Source: Streptomyces sp. SS1-1 (GTDB lineage: Bacteria; Actinomycetota; Actinomycetes; Streptomycetales; Streptomycetaceae). Taken from it: a DNA stretch of 64,000 nt. The notes under the pieces were generated by a model that did not search any database, was not told the DNA's origin, and saw nothing but the letters and a program-made list of their open reading frames with translations. The position numbers and the translations under genes were made by a program. This document shows positions 8,147 to 16,166 of the stretch, piece by piece (the stretch's first letter is position 1; each line of letters starts with the position of its first letter). The stretch covers positions 6,922,501 through 6,986,500 of the forward strand of contig NZ_WBXN01000004.1 in assembly GCF_008973465.1 (NCBI RefSeq), read 5' to 3'.

Positions 8147-8854
8147 ATGCCGAAAGCGGTCGTACCGGAGGAGAAGCGGCGCAGGCGTCGCCCCACCAAG
8201 AGCGGCACCGTGCTGTCCGAGCGCCTCATAGTCGACACGGCGCTGCGCATGCTCGCCGAGCACGGCAGCGCCGGCCTGACCGCCCGCCGGCTCGGCCTCG
8301 CCCTGGACGCCGACCCGAGCACGCTGTACCGCTACTTCCGGGGCATGGACGAGCTGACCCTGGCCATCGGTGACGCCCTGATCGGCCGGGCCCTGGAGGG
8401 CTGGGAGCCCACGGGGGAGTGGCGCGCCGACCTGCGGACCGTCGGCACCCGCATCCACGCCGCCTATGTCGCCCACCCGCACGCCGCCGTCCTGACCACG
8501 AGCCGCGTCACCGGCCGGGCCAACGAGCTCGCCGCCGACGAGACCGTGCTGGACATACTGCGCACGGCCGGCTTCCCGCTGCCCTACACCGTGCGCCTCT
8601 ACCACGCCTTCATCGACCAGACGCTGGCCTTCGCCGCGCTGGACGCGGCCTCGCTGACGCTGCCGAGCGCGTCGCTGCGGGCCGACGAGGAGAAGTGGCG
8701 CTCGACGTACGCCCGGCTGCCGCACAGCACGCACCCCCGGATCGCCGAGGCGGCGCCGCTGCTGGCCCGGCGCATGGTGACCAGCGCCTATCCGACGGCC
8801 CTGGAGATGCTGCTGGACGCGGCGCAGGCCCAGCTGGCCGCCTGCCGCGCCTGA
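8147..8854 (+). CDS. TetR-family transcriptional regulator
   Basis: A 235-residue protein. A basic N-terminal tail (EEKRRRRRPTKSG) precedes the helix-turn-helix at about residues 20-75 (ALRMLAEHGSAGLTARRLG, then DPSTLYRYFRGMDELTLAI). The C-terminal domain resembles the TetR_C class with an alpha-helical effector pocket. I chose the ATG at 8147 because GGAGGA lies 4-5 bp upstream; an in-frame ATG at 8135 has AAGG directly abutting it. It probably represses itself and the divergent oxidoreductase through 8118-8130. Its stop and that of the convergent LysR gene are only 12 bp apart. Confidence 0.87.
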   Translation: MPKAVVPEEKRRRRRPTKSGTVLSERLIVDTALRMLAEHGSAGLTARRLGLALDADPSTLYRYFRGMDELTLAIGDALIGRALEGWEPTGEWRADLRTVGTRIHAAYVAHPHAAVLTTSRVTGRANELAADETVLDILRTAGFPLPYTVRLYHAFIDQTLAFAALDAASLTLPSASLRADEEKWRSTYARLPHSTHPRIAEAAPLLARRMVTSAYPTALEMLLDAAQAQLAACRA

Positions 8855-8861
8855 CTCCGCG

Positions 8862-8874
8862 GCCCCTCAGGGGC
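8862..8874. terminator. Small hairpin at convergent TetR/LysR ends
   Basis: GCCCC-TCA-GGGGC. The 3-nt loop is exactly the complement of the TGA stop codon of the minus-strand LysR gene (8869-8867). It is short, so terminator strength is uncertain, but it repeats the stop-in-loop design seen at 2710-2745 and 29234-29272. Confidence 0.4.
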
Positions 8875-9775
8875 GCAGCGCCTCACGGGCGGCGGCCACC
8901 ACCGCCTCCGTCACGGTGACCAGCGCCGGCGAGTGCAGCTTCCACTGCTGCCAGTACAGCGGCACGTCGACCGGCCGGTCCGGGGCCAGCGGGACCAGAC
9001 GCCCCTCCGCCACGAGCGGCCCCGCCTGGACCTCGGGGATCATGCCCCAGCCGAGCCCGGCGAGCACGGCGGACAGGAACCCCTCCGAGGTCGGCATCCG
9101 GTGCCGCGCGGGACCGGCGTGCACGGCGCCGCCCCGCAGTCCCCGCACGAAGGCGTCCTGGAGGTCGTCGCTGCGGTCGAACGTCATCACCGGAGCCGTC
9201 ACCAGGGCGTCGGCGAGCGGACCGGTCAGATGGCGGTCGGCGAACTCCGGGCTCGCGGCCGCCAGATAGCGCATCCGGCCCAGCGTCCGCACCGAGCAGC
9301 CCGCGACGGGTTCGGCCGAGGACGTCACCGCGGCCATCACCAGGCCCTCCCGCAGCAGAGTCGCCGTCCGGCTCTCGTCCTCCCGGCTCAGCTCGTAGCA
9401 GAGCGGCGGCTCCTCGCGGACCCGGGTCAGGGCGGGCAGGAACCAGGTGGCCAGCGAGTCGGCGTTGACCGCGATGGACACCCGCGTCGCCTCGGCGGTC
9501 CCGTTCATGCCCAGCTCGGCCCGCGCGTCGCGCTCCAGCCGGGCCAACTGGCGGGCGAACCGGACGACGACCTGGCCGGACTCGGTCGGCCGCACCGGCT
9601 TGGTCCGCACGAGCAGCACCCGCCCGGTGCGCTGCTCCAGAGCCTTGACCCGCTGACTCACCGCCGACGGCGTCACATGCAGGACGGCGGCGGCCGCGTC
9701 GAACGTCCCCTCGTCCACCACCGCCAGCAGGGTCCGCACCTGGTCCAGGGGCAGCTCGGTCAGCTCGGTCTTCAT
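8867..9775 (-). CDS. LysR-family regulator, ArgP/LysG type
   Basis: A 302-residue LysR-type regulator. The N-terminal winged helix (LDQVRTLLAVVDEGTFDAAA, then TPSAVSQRVKALEQRTGRVL) is the ArgP/LysG variant, followed by the co-inducer domain (SIAVNADSLATWFLPAL). Family members sense lysine or arginine and activate an exporter gene. It is divergent from a LysE-type exporter, and a 10-bp-arm palindrome (9779-9806) begins 4 bp from its ATG, exactly the LysG-lysE arrangement known in Corynebacterium. I see no Shine-Dalgarno sequence before the ATG at 9775, so the mRNA may be leaderless. Confidence 0.92.
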   Translation of the reverse strand: MKTELTELPLDQVRTLLAVVDEGTFDAAAAVLHVTPSAVSQRVKALEQRTGRVLLVRTKPVRPTESGQVVVRFARQLARLERDARAELGMNGTAEATRVSIAVNADSLATWFLPALTRVREEPPLCYELSREDESRTATLLREGLVMAAVTSSAEPVAGCSVRTLGRMRYLAAASPEFADRHLTGPLADALVTAPVMTFDRSDDLQDAFVRGLRGGAVHAGPARHRMPTSEGFLSAVLAGLGWGMIPEVQAGPLVAEGRLVPLAPDRPVDVPLYWQQWKLHSPALVTVTEAVVAAAREALRP

Positions 9776-9778
9776 GTG

Positions 9779-9806
9779 AGCTAAGGATATGTAAGAATCC
9801 TTAGCT
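9779..9806. promoter_or_regulatory. Palindromic LysR-type operator for lysE
   Basis: Perfect inverted repeat AGCTAAGGAT-N8-ATCCTTAGCT in the 66-bp divergent spacer. It is AT-rich against a very GC-rich background and contains the T-N11-A core expected of LysR-type sites. It overlaps the 5' end of the regulator gene, which suggests both autoregulation and activation of the exporter at 9842. Confidence 0.8.
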
Positions 9807-9841
9807 GTACTCCGGGAGACCGCTTGTCTAGCGTCACTCCC

Positions 9842-10456
9842 ATGACCAGCGCCTTGACCACCGCCGTCGCCGGATTCGGCACCGGCCTCTCCCTGATCGT
9901 CGCCATCGGCGCGCAGAACGCCTTCGTCCTGCGCCAGGGCATCCGCCGCGACGCCGTCCTCGCCGTCGTCGGCATCTGCGCCCTGTCCGACGCGGTCCTG
10001 ATCACCCTCGGGGTGGCCGGGGTCGGCGCGGTCGTCGTCGCGTGGCCGGGCGTGCTGACGGCGGTCGCCTGGGTGGGCGGCCTGTTCCTGCTCGGCTACG
10101 GCGTCCTCGCCGCCCGGCGGGTACTGCGGCCGGCCGGCGCCCTGGTCACCGACGGCGACGCGGCCGGCTCACGACGGCGGGCGGTCCTGACCTGCCTCGC
10201 CATGACCTGGCTCAACCCGCACGTCTACCTCGACACCGTCTTCCTGCTCGGCACCATCGCCGCCGACCGGGGCCCGCTGCGCTGGACGTTCGGGCTCGGC
10301 GCCGCCATCGCCAGCCTCTGCTGGTTCGCCGCGCTCGGCTTCGGGGCGCGGCTGCTGAGCCGCCACCTCGCCAAGCCGGGAGCCTGGCGGGTGCTGGACG
10401 GGGCGATCGCCGTCACGATGATCGCCCTCGGCGCCTCCCTGATCGCCGGAACCTGA
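9842..10456 (+). CDS. lysE: LysE-family amino acid exporter
   Basis: A 204-residue inner-membrane protein with about six hydrophobic segments. The N-terminal GTGLSLIVAIGAQNAFVLRQ is the LysE/ArgO signature, including the conserved GAQNAFVLRQG stretch, and MTWLNPHVYLDT in the middle is also characteristic. It should export lysine or arginine when the intracellular pool is high. The ATG at 9842 has no good ribosome-binding site. An in-frame TTG at 9824 has GGGAGA 4-5 bp upstream and would add six residues, so the true start is open. It is regulated by the divergent ArgP/LysG-like protein. Confidence 0.9.
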   Translation: MTSALTTAVAGFGTGLSLIVAIGAQNAFVLRQGIRRDAVLAVVGICALSDAVLITLGVAGVGAVVVAWPGVLTAVAWVGGLFLLGYGVLAARRVLRPAGALVTDGDAAGSRRRAVLTCLAMTWLNPHVYLDTVFLLGTIAADRGPLRWTFGLGAAIASLCWFAALGFGARLLSRHLAKPGAWRVLDGAIAVTMIALGASLIAGT

Positions 10457-10534
10457 GACGCCCGTCCGGGCCCTTGGCCGGTGCTGCGATAGTGATCCCC
10501 GGACAAAAAGATGTAGCGAGCATCCAGGAAGACC

Positions 10535-11353
10535 GTGGACACCAGCGAGAGCAGCACCCCACCGCAGGAGAAGGAGCCCTCCGCGGTACCCGCCACCCCC
10601 CGCGGCTGGCGCCGCTGGGCCATGGACACCCGGCCGCTGCGCCGCCCCGCCTACCGGCGGCTGTGGTCGTCGACGATCGTCACGGCCGTCGGCAGCCAGC
10701 TCACCGCGGTCGCCGTCCCCAAGCAGGTCTACGACATCACCGGCTCCTCGGCGTGGGTGGGCGTCGCGAGCCTCGCCGGTCTGGTGCCGCTCACGGTGTT
10801 CGCGTTGTGGGGCGGCGCGATCGCCGACAGCATGGACCGGCGCCGGCTGCTGCTGATCACCAACAGCGGGATAGCCGTGACGTCGGTGCTGTTCTGGCTC
10901 CAGGCCGCCGCCGGGCTCGCGTCGGTCGCCGTGCTCATGGTCCTCCTCGCGCTCCAGCAGGCCTTCTGGGGCCTGAACGCGCCGGCCCGCAACGCCTCGA
11001 TCGCCCGTCTCGTGCCGGAGGACGAGCTGGCCGCCGCCAACGCGCTCGGCTCGACCGTCATGCAGACCGGGCAGGTCGTCGGACCCCTCCTGGCCGGGGT
11101 CGCCGACATGGTGTCCATGGTCTTCCGCGGGGCGATCCTGCTGTCCGCCGCCAGCGACGAGATGCGCGGCCGGATGCAGGGCGTGTTCACGGTCGTCGTC
11201 GCGGGCGGCCCCCGCCTGGCCGACGTCCTGCACGGCACGGCGGGCTCGGCGTTCGGCGCGCGCACCGCGACGACGGGCGGCGGCCTGCTGGTCGTCGTCC
11301 TGATGCTGGGCCTGGCCGCGGCCGTGCCGGCCCTGCGCCGCTACCGCGTCTGA
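10535..11353 (+). CDS. MFS transporter with apparent in-frame internal deletion
   Basis: An intact 272-residue frame starting at GTG 10535 (AGGAAG 4 bp upstream). The N-terminal half reads like a normal 12-helix major facilitator (LWSSTIVTAVGSQLTAVAVP, WGGAIADSMDRRRLL, NAPARNASIARLVPEDEL). After GPLLAG near nt 11100 (residue about 188) it jumps straight to ADMVSMVFRGAI and DEMRGRMQGVF, which in full-length relatives lie near helices 10-11. About 140-160 residues seem to be missing, leaving perhaps seven or eight helices. It is probably non-functional as a transporter, but the frame is kept. Relatives of this group are multidrug or siderophore-type exporters. Confidence 0.75.
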   Translation: MDTSESSTPPQEKEPSAVPATPRGWRRWAMDTRPLRRPAYRRLWSSTIVTAVGSQLTAVAVPKQVYDITGSSAWVGVASLAGLVPLTVFALWGGAIADSMDRRRLLLITNSGIAVTSVLFWLQAAAGLASVAVLMVLLALQQAFWGLNAPARNASIARLVPEDELAAANALGSTVMQTGQVVGPLLAGVADMVSMVFRGAILLSAASDEMRGRMQGVFTVVVAGGPRLADVLHGTAGSAFGARTATTGGGLLVVVLMLGLAAAVPALRRYRV

Positions 11354-11359
11354 CGGCGC

Positions 11360-11815
11360 TCAGTACACGGTGCGCCGCGCCAGCGCGTGCCGCTCCATGA
11401 GCTGCCCCCGGGTCATCTCGAGGCGGTGCGCGAGGATCTCGGCGATGTAGCGCACCAGCGTGAGCCCGAGCGCGGTGTCCTCGTCGCACAGCCGCAGCAC
11501 GGCGGCCGCCTCGAACTCGTACGCCCGCACCGGGCTGAAGGCCTCCGCGCCGAAGTCCCACCGGTACGGCGGGAACAGCCACGACCAGCCGAGCAGATCG
11601 CCGGCGCCGAGGCTGGCCACGGTGATCCGCTGGGTGGGCGTCACCTGCTGGTCCAGGGTGACGGCCCCGGAGCGGATGACCCAGAAGCGGTCGGCCGTAC
11701 CGCCGGACTCGAAGATGCGGGTGTCCTCCGGGAAAGAGGTCTCCCGGGCGAGCGCCATGAGCCGGTGGCGCTGGTGCGGCGGAAGGGCGGTCAGCAGTTT
11801 GATCGCTTTGGTCAT
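11360..11815 (-). CDS. Stand-alone cyclic-nucleotide-binding-domain protein (Crp-like, no HTH)
   Basis: A 151-residue protein that is essentially one CNB domain: PEDTRIFESGG, DRFWVIRSGAVTL, LGAGDLLGWSW, then a helix ending VRYIAEILAHRLEMTRGQLM. Full Crp/Fnr regulators have about 220 residues with a C-terminal winged helix, which is absent here. It may therefore be a ligand-sensing partner rather than a DNA-binding factor. I chose the ATG at 11815 because GAGGAG lies about 9 bp upstream; an in-frame ATG at 11845 has no ribosome-binding site. It converges on the shortened MFS gene with 6 bp between the stops. Confidence 0.8.
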   Translation of the reverse strand: MTKAIKLLTALPPHQRHRLMALARETSFPEDTRIFESGGTADRFWVIRSGAVTLDQQVTPTQRITVASLGAGDLLGWSWLFPPYRWDFGAEAFSPVRAYEFEAAAVLRLCDEDTALGLTLVRYIAEILAHRLEMTRGQLMERHALARRTVY

Positions 11816-11950
11816 GACACGGGGCTCCTCACCGACGACAGGCATTCCGGTGTTTCCCTGCGTCCATTGGAGCGGCTGCGGCGGCCGGGGGCACCTCGGC
11901 GGCGGGCGGGCTCGGCCGGCGGTCCGTGCGGGCCGGGTCGCAGCGGGCAT

Positions 11951-11989
11951 GAAAAAGCCCTGGCTGGACGGGGGAAGCCAGCCAGGGCT
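11951..11989 (-). terminator. Intrinsic terminator, minus strand
   Basis: On the minus strand AGCCCTGGCTGG-N10-CCAGCCAGGGCT is followed by TTTT (plus-strand A-run at 11952-11956). A perfect 12-bp stem plus U-tract is unusually canonical for this genome. It terminates either the candidate small RNA at 11951-12050 or read-through from the small gene at 12120-12341. Confidence 0.75.
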
Positions 11990-12050
11990 GTCAGAGGTGG
12001 TTCACGGGGGACGGATACGGTCGACCCCGTGACCACGTATGGATGAACCG
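11951..12050 (-). ncRNA. Candidate structured small RNA ending in an intrinsic terminator
   Basis: Between two minus-strand genes lies a stretch with no convincing ORF but two strong consecutive hairpins. Hairpin 1 (11997-12036) pairs GTGGT and CACGGGG with CCCCGTG and ACCAC, one bulged base. Hairpin 2 (11956-11989) is a 12-bp perfect stem followed on the minus strand by a T-run. The order hairpin-hairpin-Ts on the minus strand suggests a short transcript beginning near 12050; that 5' end is a guess, as I see no clear promoter. Loop 2 contains five consecutive C on the minus strand, reminiscent of, but not matching, actinobacterial 6C RNA. Confidence 0.4.
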
Positions 12051-12119
12051 TAAACCATTTCTTCGGCGTGTCGGAAATCGAGACCGGGGTACGTGACCCG
12101 TTTCACTCCACCCGCCGTC

Positions 12120-12341
12120 TCACGGGTGATCGGTGTGCCGCCCCGGGGTCAGGATCTCGTCCAGCACGGTGAGCACCGCCTCGTACGTCAGGGTCCGTAC
12201 GGCGGCGTCCCGCGCCCCCTCGGGATCGGTGGCGCGCAACTCCTCGCTCCGCCCCCGCCACGTCCGCTCCTCCTGCCGGGCCCACGCCCGCGCGCGCTGC
12301 ATCCGTCGCAACAGTTCGTCTGAGTCCACCACATCGGTCAT
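12120..12341 (-). CDS. Small hypothetical protein
   Basis: A 73-residue protein starting at ATG 12341 (AGGCGG upstream; a GTG two codons earlier is also possible). It is rich in charged residues and appears helical: a repeated Arg/Glu pattern (LLRRMQRARAWARQEERTW) is followed by AVRTLTYEAVLTVLDEILTPG. I do not recognise a family and see no signal peptide or membrane segment. It lies 33 bp downstream of the FUSC gene on the same strand and may be the last gene of that operon. Confidence 0.6.
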   Translation of the reverse strand: MTDVVDSDELLRRMQRARAWARQEERTWRGRSEELRATDPEGARDAAVRTLTYEAVLTVLDEILTPGRHTDHP

Positions 12342-12374
12342 GCACACCGCCTACCCCGCCCGGGCCCGATGCGC

Positions 12375-14621
12375 TCATCCCTCCGACGCCTTCACGGGCA
12401 CGTCCAGCGGACGGGCCAGACCGGTCACGGCCTCGTCCAGCCGCTGCAGATGCCGCAGCACGTGCTCGGTGACCCGGCTCTTCCCCGGTACGGCCGGCGG
12501 GCTCGGCCCCAGCAGGGACGCGATGCTCGGACCGGTCTCGACCGCGGCGTCGGCGTGCTCGTCGGTGACGTGCGCGGTGATCGCCTCCAGGTTCCGCCCG
12601 ATCCGGCCCGTCGCCTCGCGCAGCCGGGGATCGGGCGTGACCGAGGGACGGCTGAGCAGCAGCTCGGCCGTCGCGGCCAGGGTGCGCGCGTGGTACGCGC
12701 ACGTCTCCAGCAGCGCCACGACATAGCGGGCGGTCTCCCGGCGGGCCCGCAGCGGGGTCGCCGGATGTGTCAGCGGCTGGACGGCGGACCGCAGATCGGC
12801 CAGCGCCTGGTCCAGGTCACGGGCCTGGTCCATCAGGTCCCCGGGCGGCCCGCCGCTGAGCTGGTCCACGGCGCTGTTCGTGACCTCCCCGAGCCGCCGC
12901 AGCACCGCGGCGAGCAGGTCGTTGGTCCGCCGGTCGGTCCGCACCGGCAGCACGAACGCCGCCGCGATCACCCCGCAGACCGCGCCGAGCGCCGTCTCCC
13001 CGATCCTCAGCAGCAGCACCGACAGGCTGTAGGTGTGCAGCAGCGTGTAGAGCAGCCCGAGCGCCGCCGTCACGAAGAACGACGACAGCGTGTACGACAG
13101 CGGCGCCGAGTAGAACATCGCGAACACGAACAGCAGCACCAGCGCGAACGCCGTCCACGTGTGGTGCCCGACCGCACCCGCCAGCACGATGCCCGCCAGG
13201 ACCCCCAGCACCGTGCCGAGCAGCCGGCGCGAGCCCTTGATCAGGATCTCGCCGGTGGACGCCGTGTTCAGGAACACGATCCAGCACGTCAGCACCGCCC
13301 AGTACCAGCGGTCCCGCGACAGCAGCTCCCCGCCCACGATGGCCAGCAGCGATCCCACCGCGACCTGCACGGCCGCCCGCGTGGTGCGCCGCTCCAGGCC
13401 CGTGGCCTCCTCCTTGGCCTCCTCCTCGTCCTCCGCGTCGAGAACCGCGTCCTCCGCGTCCAGCTCCTCACGGGAGCGTGCCGTCGCCGGGGAGTCGTCC
13501 GACTCGTCCTGGGCCCCGCCCAGCGCGATCCGCAGCCCGAGCACCGCCCGCGCCGTCTCGCCGACGGCCCGGAAGGCGTCCTGCACGGCCGGGGACGCGA
13601 CGGGCACGTTCTCCTCGTCGCGGTAGCCGAGGAGTCGGTTGCGCAGCTGGGCCACGCCGGTCCCGCCGGTCGCCTCCGCCGGGCGCAGCACCAGCACCCG
13701 CAGGGCCTCCAGGTCCCGGCGCAGCGCCGTCGTCGCCTCCTCCCGCACCGGCTGCCGGCCACCCGACGGCACCGGCGCCCCCGGCAGATGCAGGGCCAGC
13801 GTGTCCACGCGCTCCGCGCCGCGCGCCCGCAGCAGCGCCAGACCCAGCCGCTCGGCGGCGATCTCGGCGTCCGCGATGCGCCGCTGGACGAGCCGGGCCA
13901 CGGCCTCGTCGGCCGTCCCGTCCGCCAGCCGTCCCTGGATCAGCAGTGCCGTCTCGTGCAGCCGGGCGGTGCCCTCCCGCACCCGCCGCAGCGCCCGGTC
14001 CGCGTCCTCGGGTCCGGCGTCGAGCAGGTCGAGCTGCGCCGACAGCAACTGCGCCATCCGGGCCCGGAAGGCGCTCCGCAGCCGCTCCAGCACACCGACC
14101 GGCGTCTCCGGGACCAGCGCGAACCGCATCAGCGCACTGCATCCGAAGGCCACCACGGCCGCCGAGTACAGCTCGGGCAGCGCCTCGGGAGTGGCCCCGA
14201 CGAAGAGGGCCACGAAGTACATCTGGAAGCCGATCAGGCCGAGCGCGGTGCCCCGGTCCCCGAATCTGCGCAGATAGACGGCACAGAAGATGAGCGCTAC
14301 GAAGACGAGGTCGCCTCCCACGACCCGGTGGTGCAGCACCGACGCGAGCGACATCGACGCCAGCGCCACCGGCAGGCCGAGGGCCAGGGTGACCGCCTGC
14401 TTGGCGCGCTGCTTCTCGCGGATGGCGAAGGTCGAGACCATCGCCACCAGCGCCCCGGTCACCAGATGCGGCAGATCGGTGCCGAGGACGGCCAGCACGG
14501 TGACCGTCAGGGCGATCGACCCCACCGTCCGCACGGCCGCCGCCAGCCTCAGCAGACCGGGGTCCGAGGCCGCGACACGGTCCCTCAGCCGCGCCCGGAC
14601 CGTCTGCTGTGCCGCCCTCAC
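12375..14621 (-). CDS. FUSC-family integral membrane protein
   Basis: A 748-residue protein with two hydrophobic blocks, at about residues 20-180 and 430-560, each followed by a long charged cytoplasmic helical region, the layout of FUSC/YccC-like proteins (aromatic acid or fusaric acid efflux-type pumps). The inter-block region holds an acidic stretch (ELDAEDAVLDAEDEEEAKEE). It starts at GTG 14621, 29 bp after the NADH dehydrogenase stop, so it is probably co-transcribed with that gene. The substrate is unknown and whether it functions alone as a pump is uncertain for the family. Confidence 0.8.
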   Translation of the reverse strand: MRAAQQTVRARLRDRVAASDPGLLRLAAAVRTVGSIALTVTVLAVLGTDLPHLVTGALVAMVSTFAIREKQRAKQAVTLALGLPVALASMSLASVLHHRVVGGDLVFVALIFCAVYLRRFGDRGTALGLIGFQMYFVALFVGATPEALPELYSAAVVAFGCSALMRFALVPETPVGVLERLRSAFRARMAQLLSAQLDLLDAGPEDADRALRRVREGTARLHETALLIQGRLADGTADEAVARLVQRRIADAEIAAERLGLALLRARGAERVDTLALHLPGAPVPSGGRQPVREEATTALRRDLEALRVLVLRPAEATGGTGVAQLRNRLLGYRDEENVPVASPAVQDAFRAVGETARAVLGLRIALGGAQDESDDSPATARSREELDAEDAVLDAEDEEEAKEEATGLERRTTRAAVQVAVGSLLAIVGGELLSRDRWYWAVLTCWIVFLNTASTGEILIKGSRRLLGTVLGVLAGIVLAGAVGHHTWTAFALVLLFVFAMFYSAPLSYTLSSFFVTAALGLLYTLLHTYSLSVLLLRIGETALGAVCGVIAAAFVLPVRTDRRTNDLLAAVLRRLGEVTNSAVDQLSGGPPGDLMDQARDLDQALADLRSAVQPLTHPATPLRARRETARYVVALLETCAYHARTLAATAELLLSRPSVTPDPRLREATGRIGRNLEAITAHVTDEHADAAVETGPSIASLLGPSPPAVPGKSRVTEHVLRHLQRLDEAVTGLARPLDVPVKASEG

Positions 14622-14650
14622 GCCGTCCCGCTCACTCCCCGCTTCCTCGG

Positions 14651-16024
14651 TCAGCAGGCGCCCGCGCCCCCGTCCTGCGCGGCGACCTGCTTCTTGAGCT
14701 GCTCCGGCGTCAGATACGCGTGGGTGAACTCGAAGTCCTTCAGCTTGGCGGGCCGGCGCGCCTGGAACCCGGTGCGCACGAAATCGTCCCCGGCGACGGC
14801 GTTCAGGACCCAGTTCGTCATGACGCGGGCCTTGGCGACGTTGGTGCGCAGCGCCGACCAGTGGTAGCCACGGGCCACCGCCACCGCGGGCAGGCCCTTC
14901 AGCTCCACCCCGAGCGGCTTGGACACCCCGTCGAAGCCGCCGAGGTCGACGACCAGACCGAGGTCCTTGTGCTCGTACGGCCGCAGCGGCTGACTGCGCA
15001 TCGAGGCGATGACGTTGTCGGCGGCGACCTTGCCCTGGCGCATGGCGTGCTGCGCGGTGGGCGGGCACACCGCGCCCTCCTCGTCCTTGGCCACGTCCGG
15101 CACCGCGGCCGCGTCGCCGAGCGCGAAGACACCGTCGTGCCCCGGCAGCCGCATCTCCGACGTCACCGCGAGCCGGCCGCGGACCGTCTCCGAGCCGAGC
15201 GTGCCGATCAGCGGACTGGCGGCGACACCGGCCGTCCAGATCAGCGTGTGCGTCGGCACCACCCGGCCGTCGGTGAAGGTGACCTCGTCCGGGCCGGCCT
15301 TCGCGATGGACACGCCGAGGGAGATCTCGATGCCGCGCCGGCGCAGGATCTCCTGCGCGTCGCGGCCCAGCTTGTCGCCGAGTTCGGGCATCAGCTTCGG
15401 CGCGATGTCGATCAGATGCCACTTGATGAGCCGCGGGTCGAGCCGCGGATAGCGCTTGACCGCGTTGTGGGTCAGCATCTGCAGGCACGCCGCCGTCTCG
15501 GTGCCGGCGTACCCGCCGCCGACCACGACGAACTGCAGCCGGGCCGCCCGCTCGGCGGGGTCCTGGCAGGCGTCGGCGAGGTCGAGCTGCGAGATGACGT
15601 GGTCGCGCAGATAGGCCGCCTCCGCCAGCGTCTTCATCCCGAACGCGTGGTCGACGAGCCCCGGGATGTCGAAGGTGCGCGTGACACTGCCGGGCGCCAG
15701 CACGATGTAGTCGTACGGCTCGTTGACGATGCGGTCGGTGATGGTGCGCACGACGCACACCTTGGACGCGAGGTCCACGCCGATCGCGCCGCCCGGGATG
15801 ATCCGGGTGCGGTACCTGCGACTGCGGCGCAGCGACAGGGCGATGGACTGCGGGGTGAGCACACCGGAGGCCACCTGGGGCAGCAACGGCAGATAGAGCT
15901 GGTAGGAGGACGGGGTCACCAGGGTGATCTCGGCCTCGTCGGGAGAGAGCCTGCGTTCGAGCCGGCGTACACAGCCGACTCCCGCGAAGCCCGCGCCAAC
16001 CACCAGGATCCTGGGTCGTGTCAC
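14651..16024 (-). CDS. ndh: Type II NADH dehydrogenase (NDH-2)
   Basis: A 457-residue monotopic flavoprotein that passes electrons from NADH to menaquinone without pumping protons. Two nucleotide-binding folds are visible: FAD at the N-terminus (VVGAGFAGVGCVRRLE) and NADH in the middle (VVVGGGYAGTETAACL). FAD-contact segment GVFALGDAAAVPD follows. The C-terminal region ends in VAAQDGGAGAC. I chose the GTG at 16024 because AGAAGGG is 9 bp upstream; the ATG at 16033 directly abuts that motif. It lies between the acyl-CoA synthetase and FUSC genes, all on one strand. Confidence 0.9.
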   Translation of the reverse strand: MTRPRILVVGAGFAGVGCVRRLERRLSPDEAEITLVTPSSYQLYLPLLPQVASGVLTPQSIALSLRRSRRYRTRIIPGGAIGVDLASKVCVVRTITDRIVNEPYDYIVLAPGSVTRTFDIPGLVDHAFGMKTLAEAAYLRDHVISQLDLADACQDPAERAARLQFVVVGGGYAGTETAACLQMLTHNAVKRYPRLDPRLIKWHLIDIAPKLMPELGDKLGRDAQEILRRRGIEISLGVSIAKAGPDEVTFTDGRVVPTHTLIWTAGVAASPLIGTLGSETVRGRLAVTSEMRLPGHDGVFALGDAAAVPDVAKDEEGAVCPPTAQHAMRQGKVAADNVIASMRSQPLRPYEHKDLGLVVDLGGFDGVSKPLGVELKGLPAVAVARGYHWSALRTNVAKARVMTNWVLNAVAGDDFVRTGFQARRPAKLKDFEFTHAYLTPEQLKKQVAAQDGGAGAC

Positions 16025-16166
16025 GCTGATCATCCCTTCTGCGGCTCCAGGCGGTCTGCCTCGATGTCGTTCGCCTGCCCCTGAATCGCCGCTTCGCACG
16101 CCTCGATCCCATCGCGCCCCGGGGTGTTCCGCCAGCCGGGAGGAGCAGGCAGATGAACGCGGACGC

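Noticed and set aside
11951..12050. Identification of the candidate small RNA as 6C RNA
   Set aside because: It has C-runs and two hairpins, but only five consecutive C, and one run lies in a stem rather than a loop, so it does not fit the 6C consensus as I know it.
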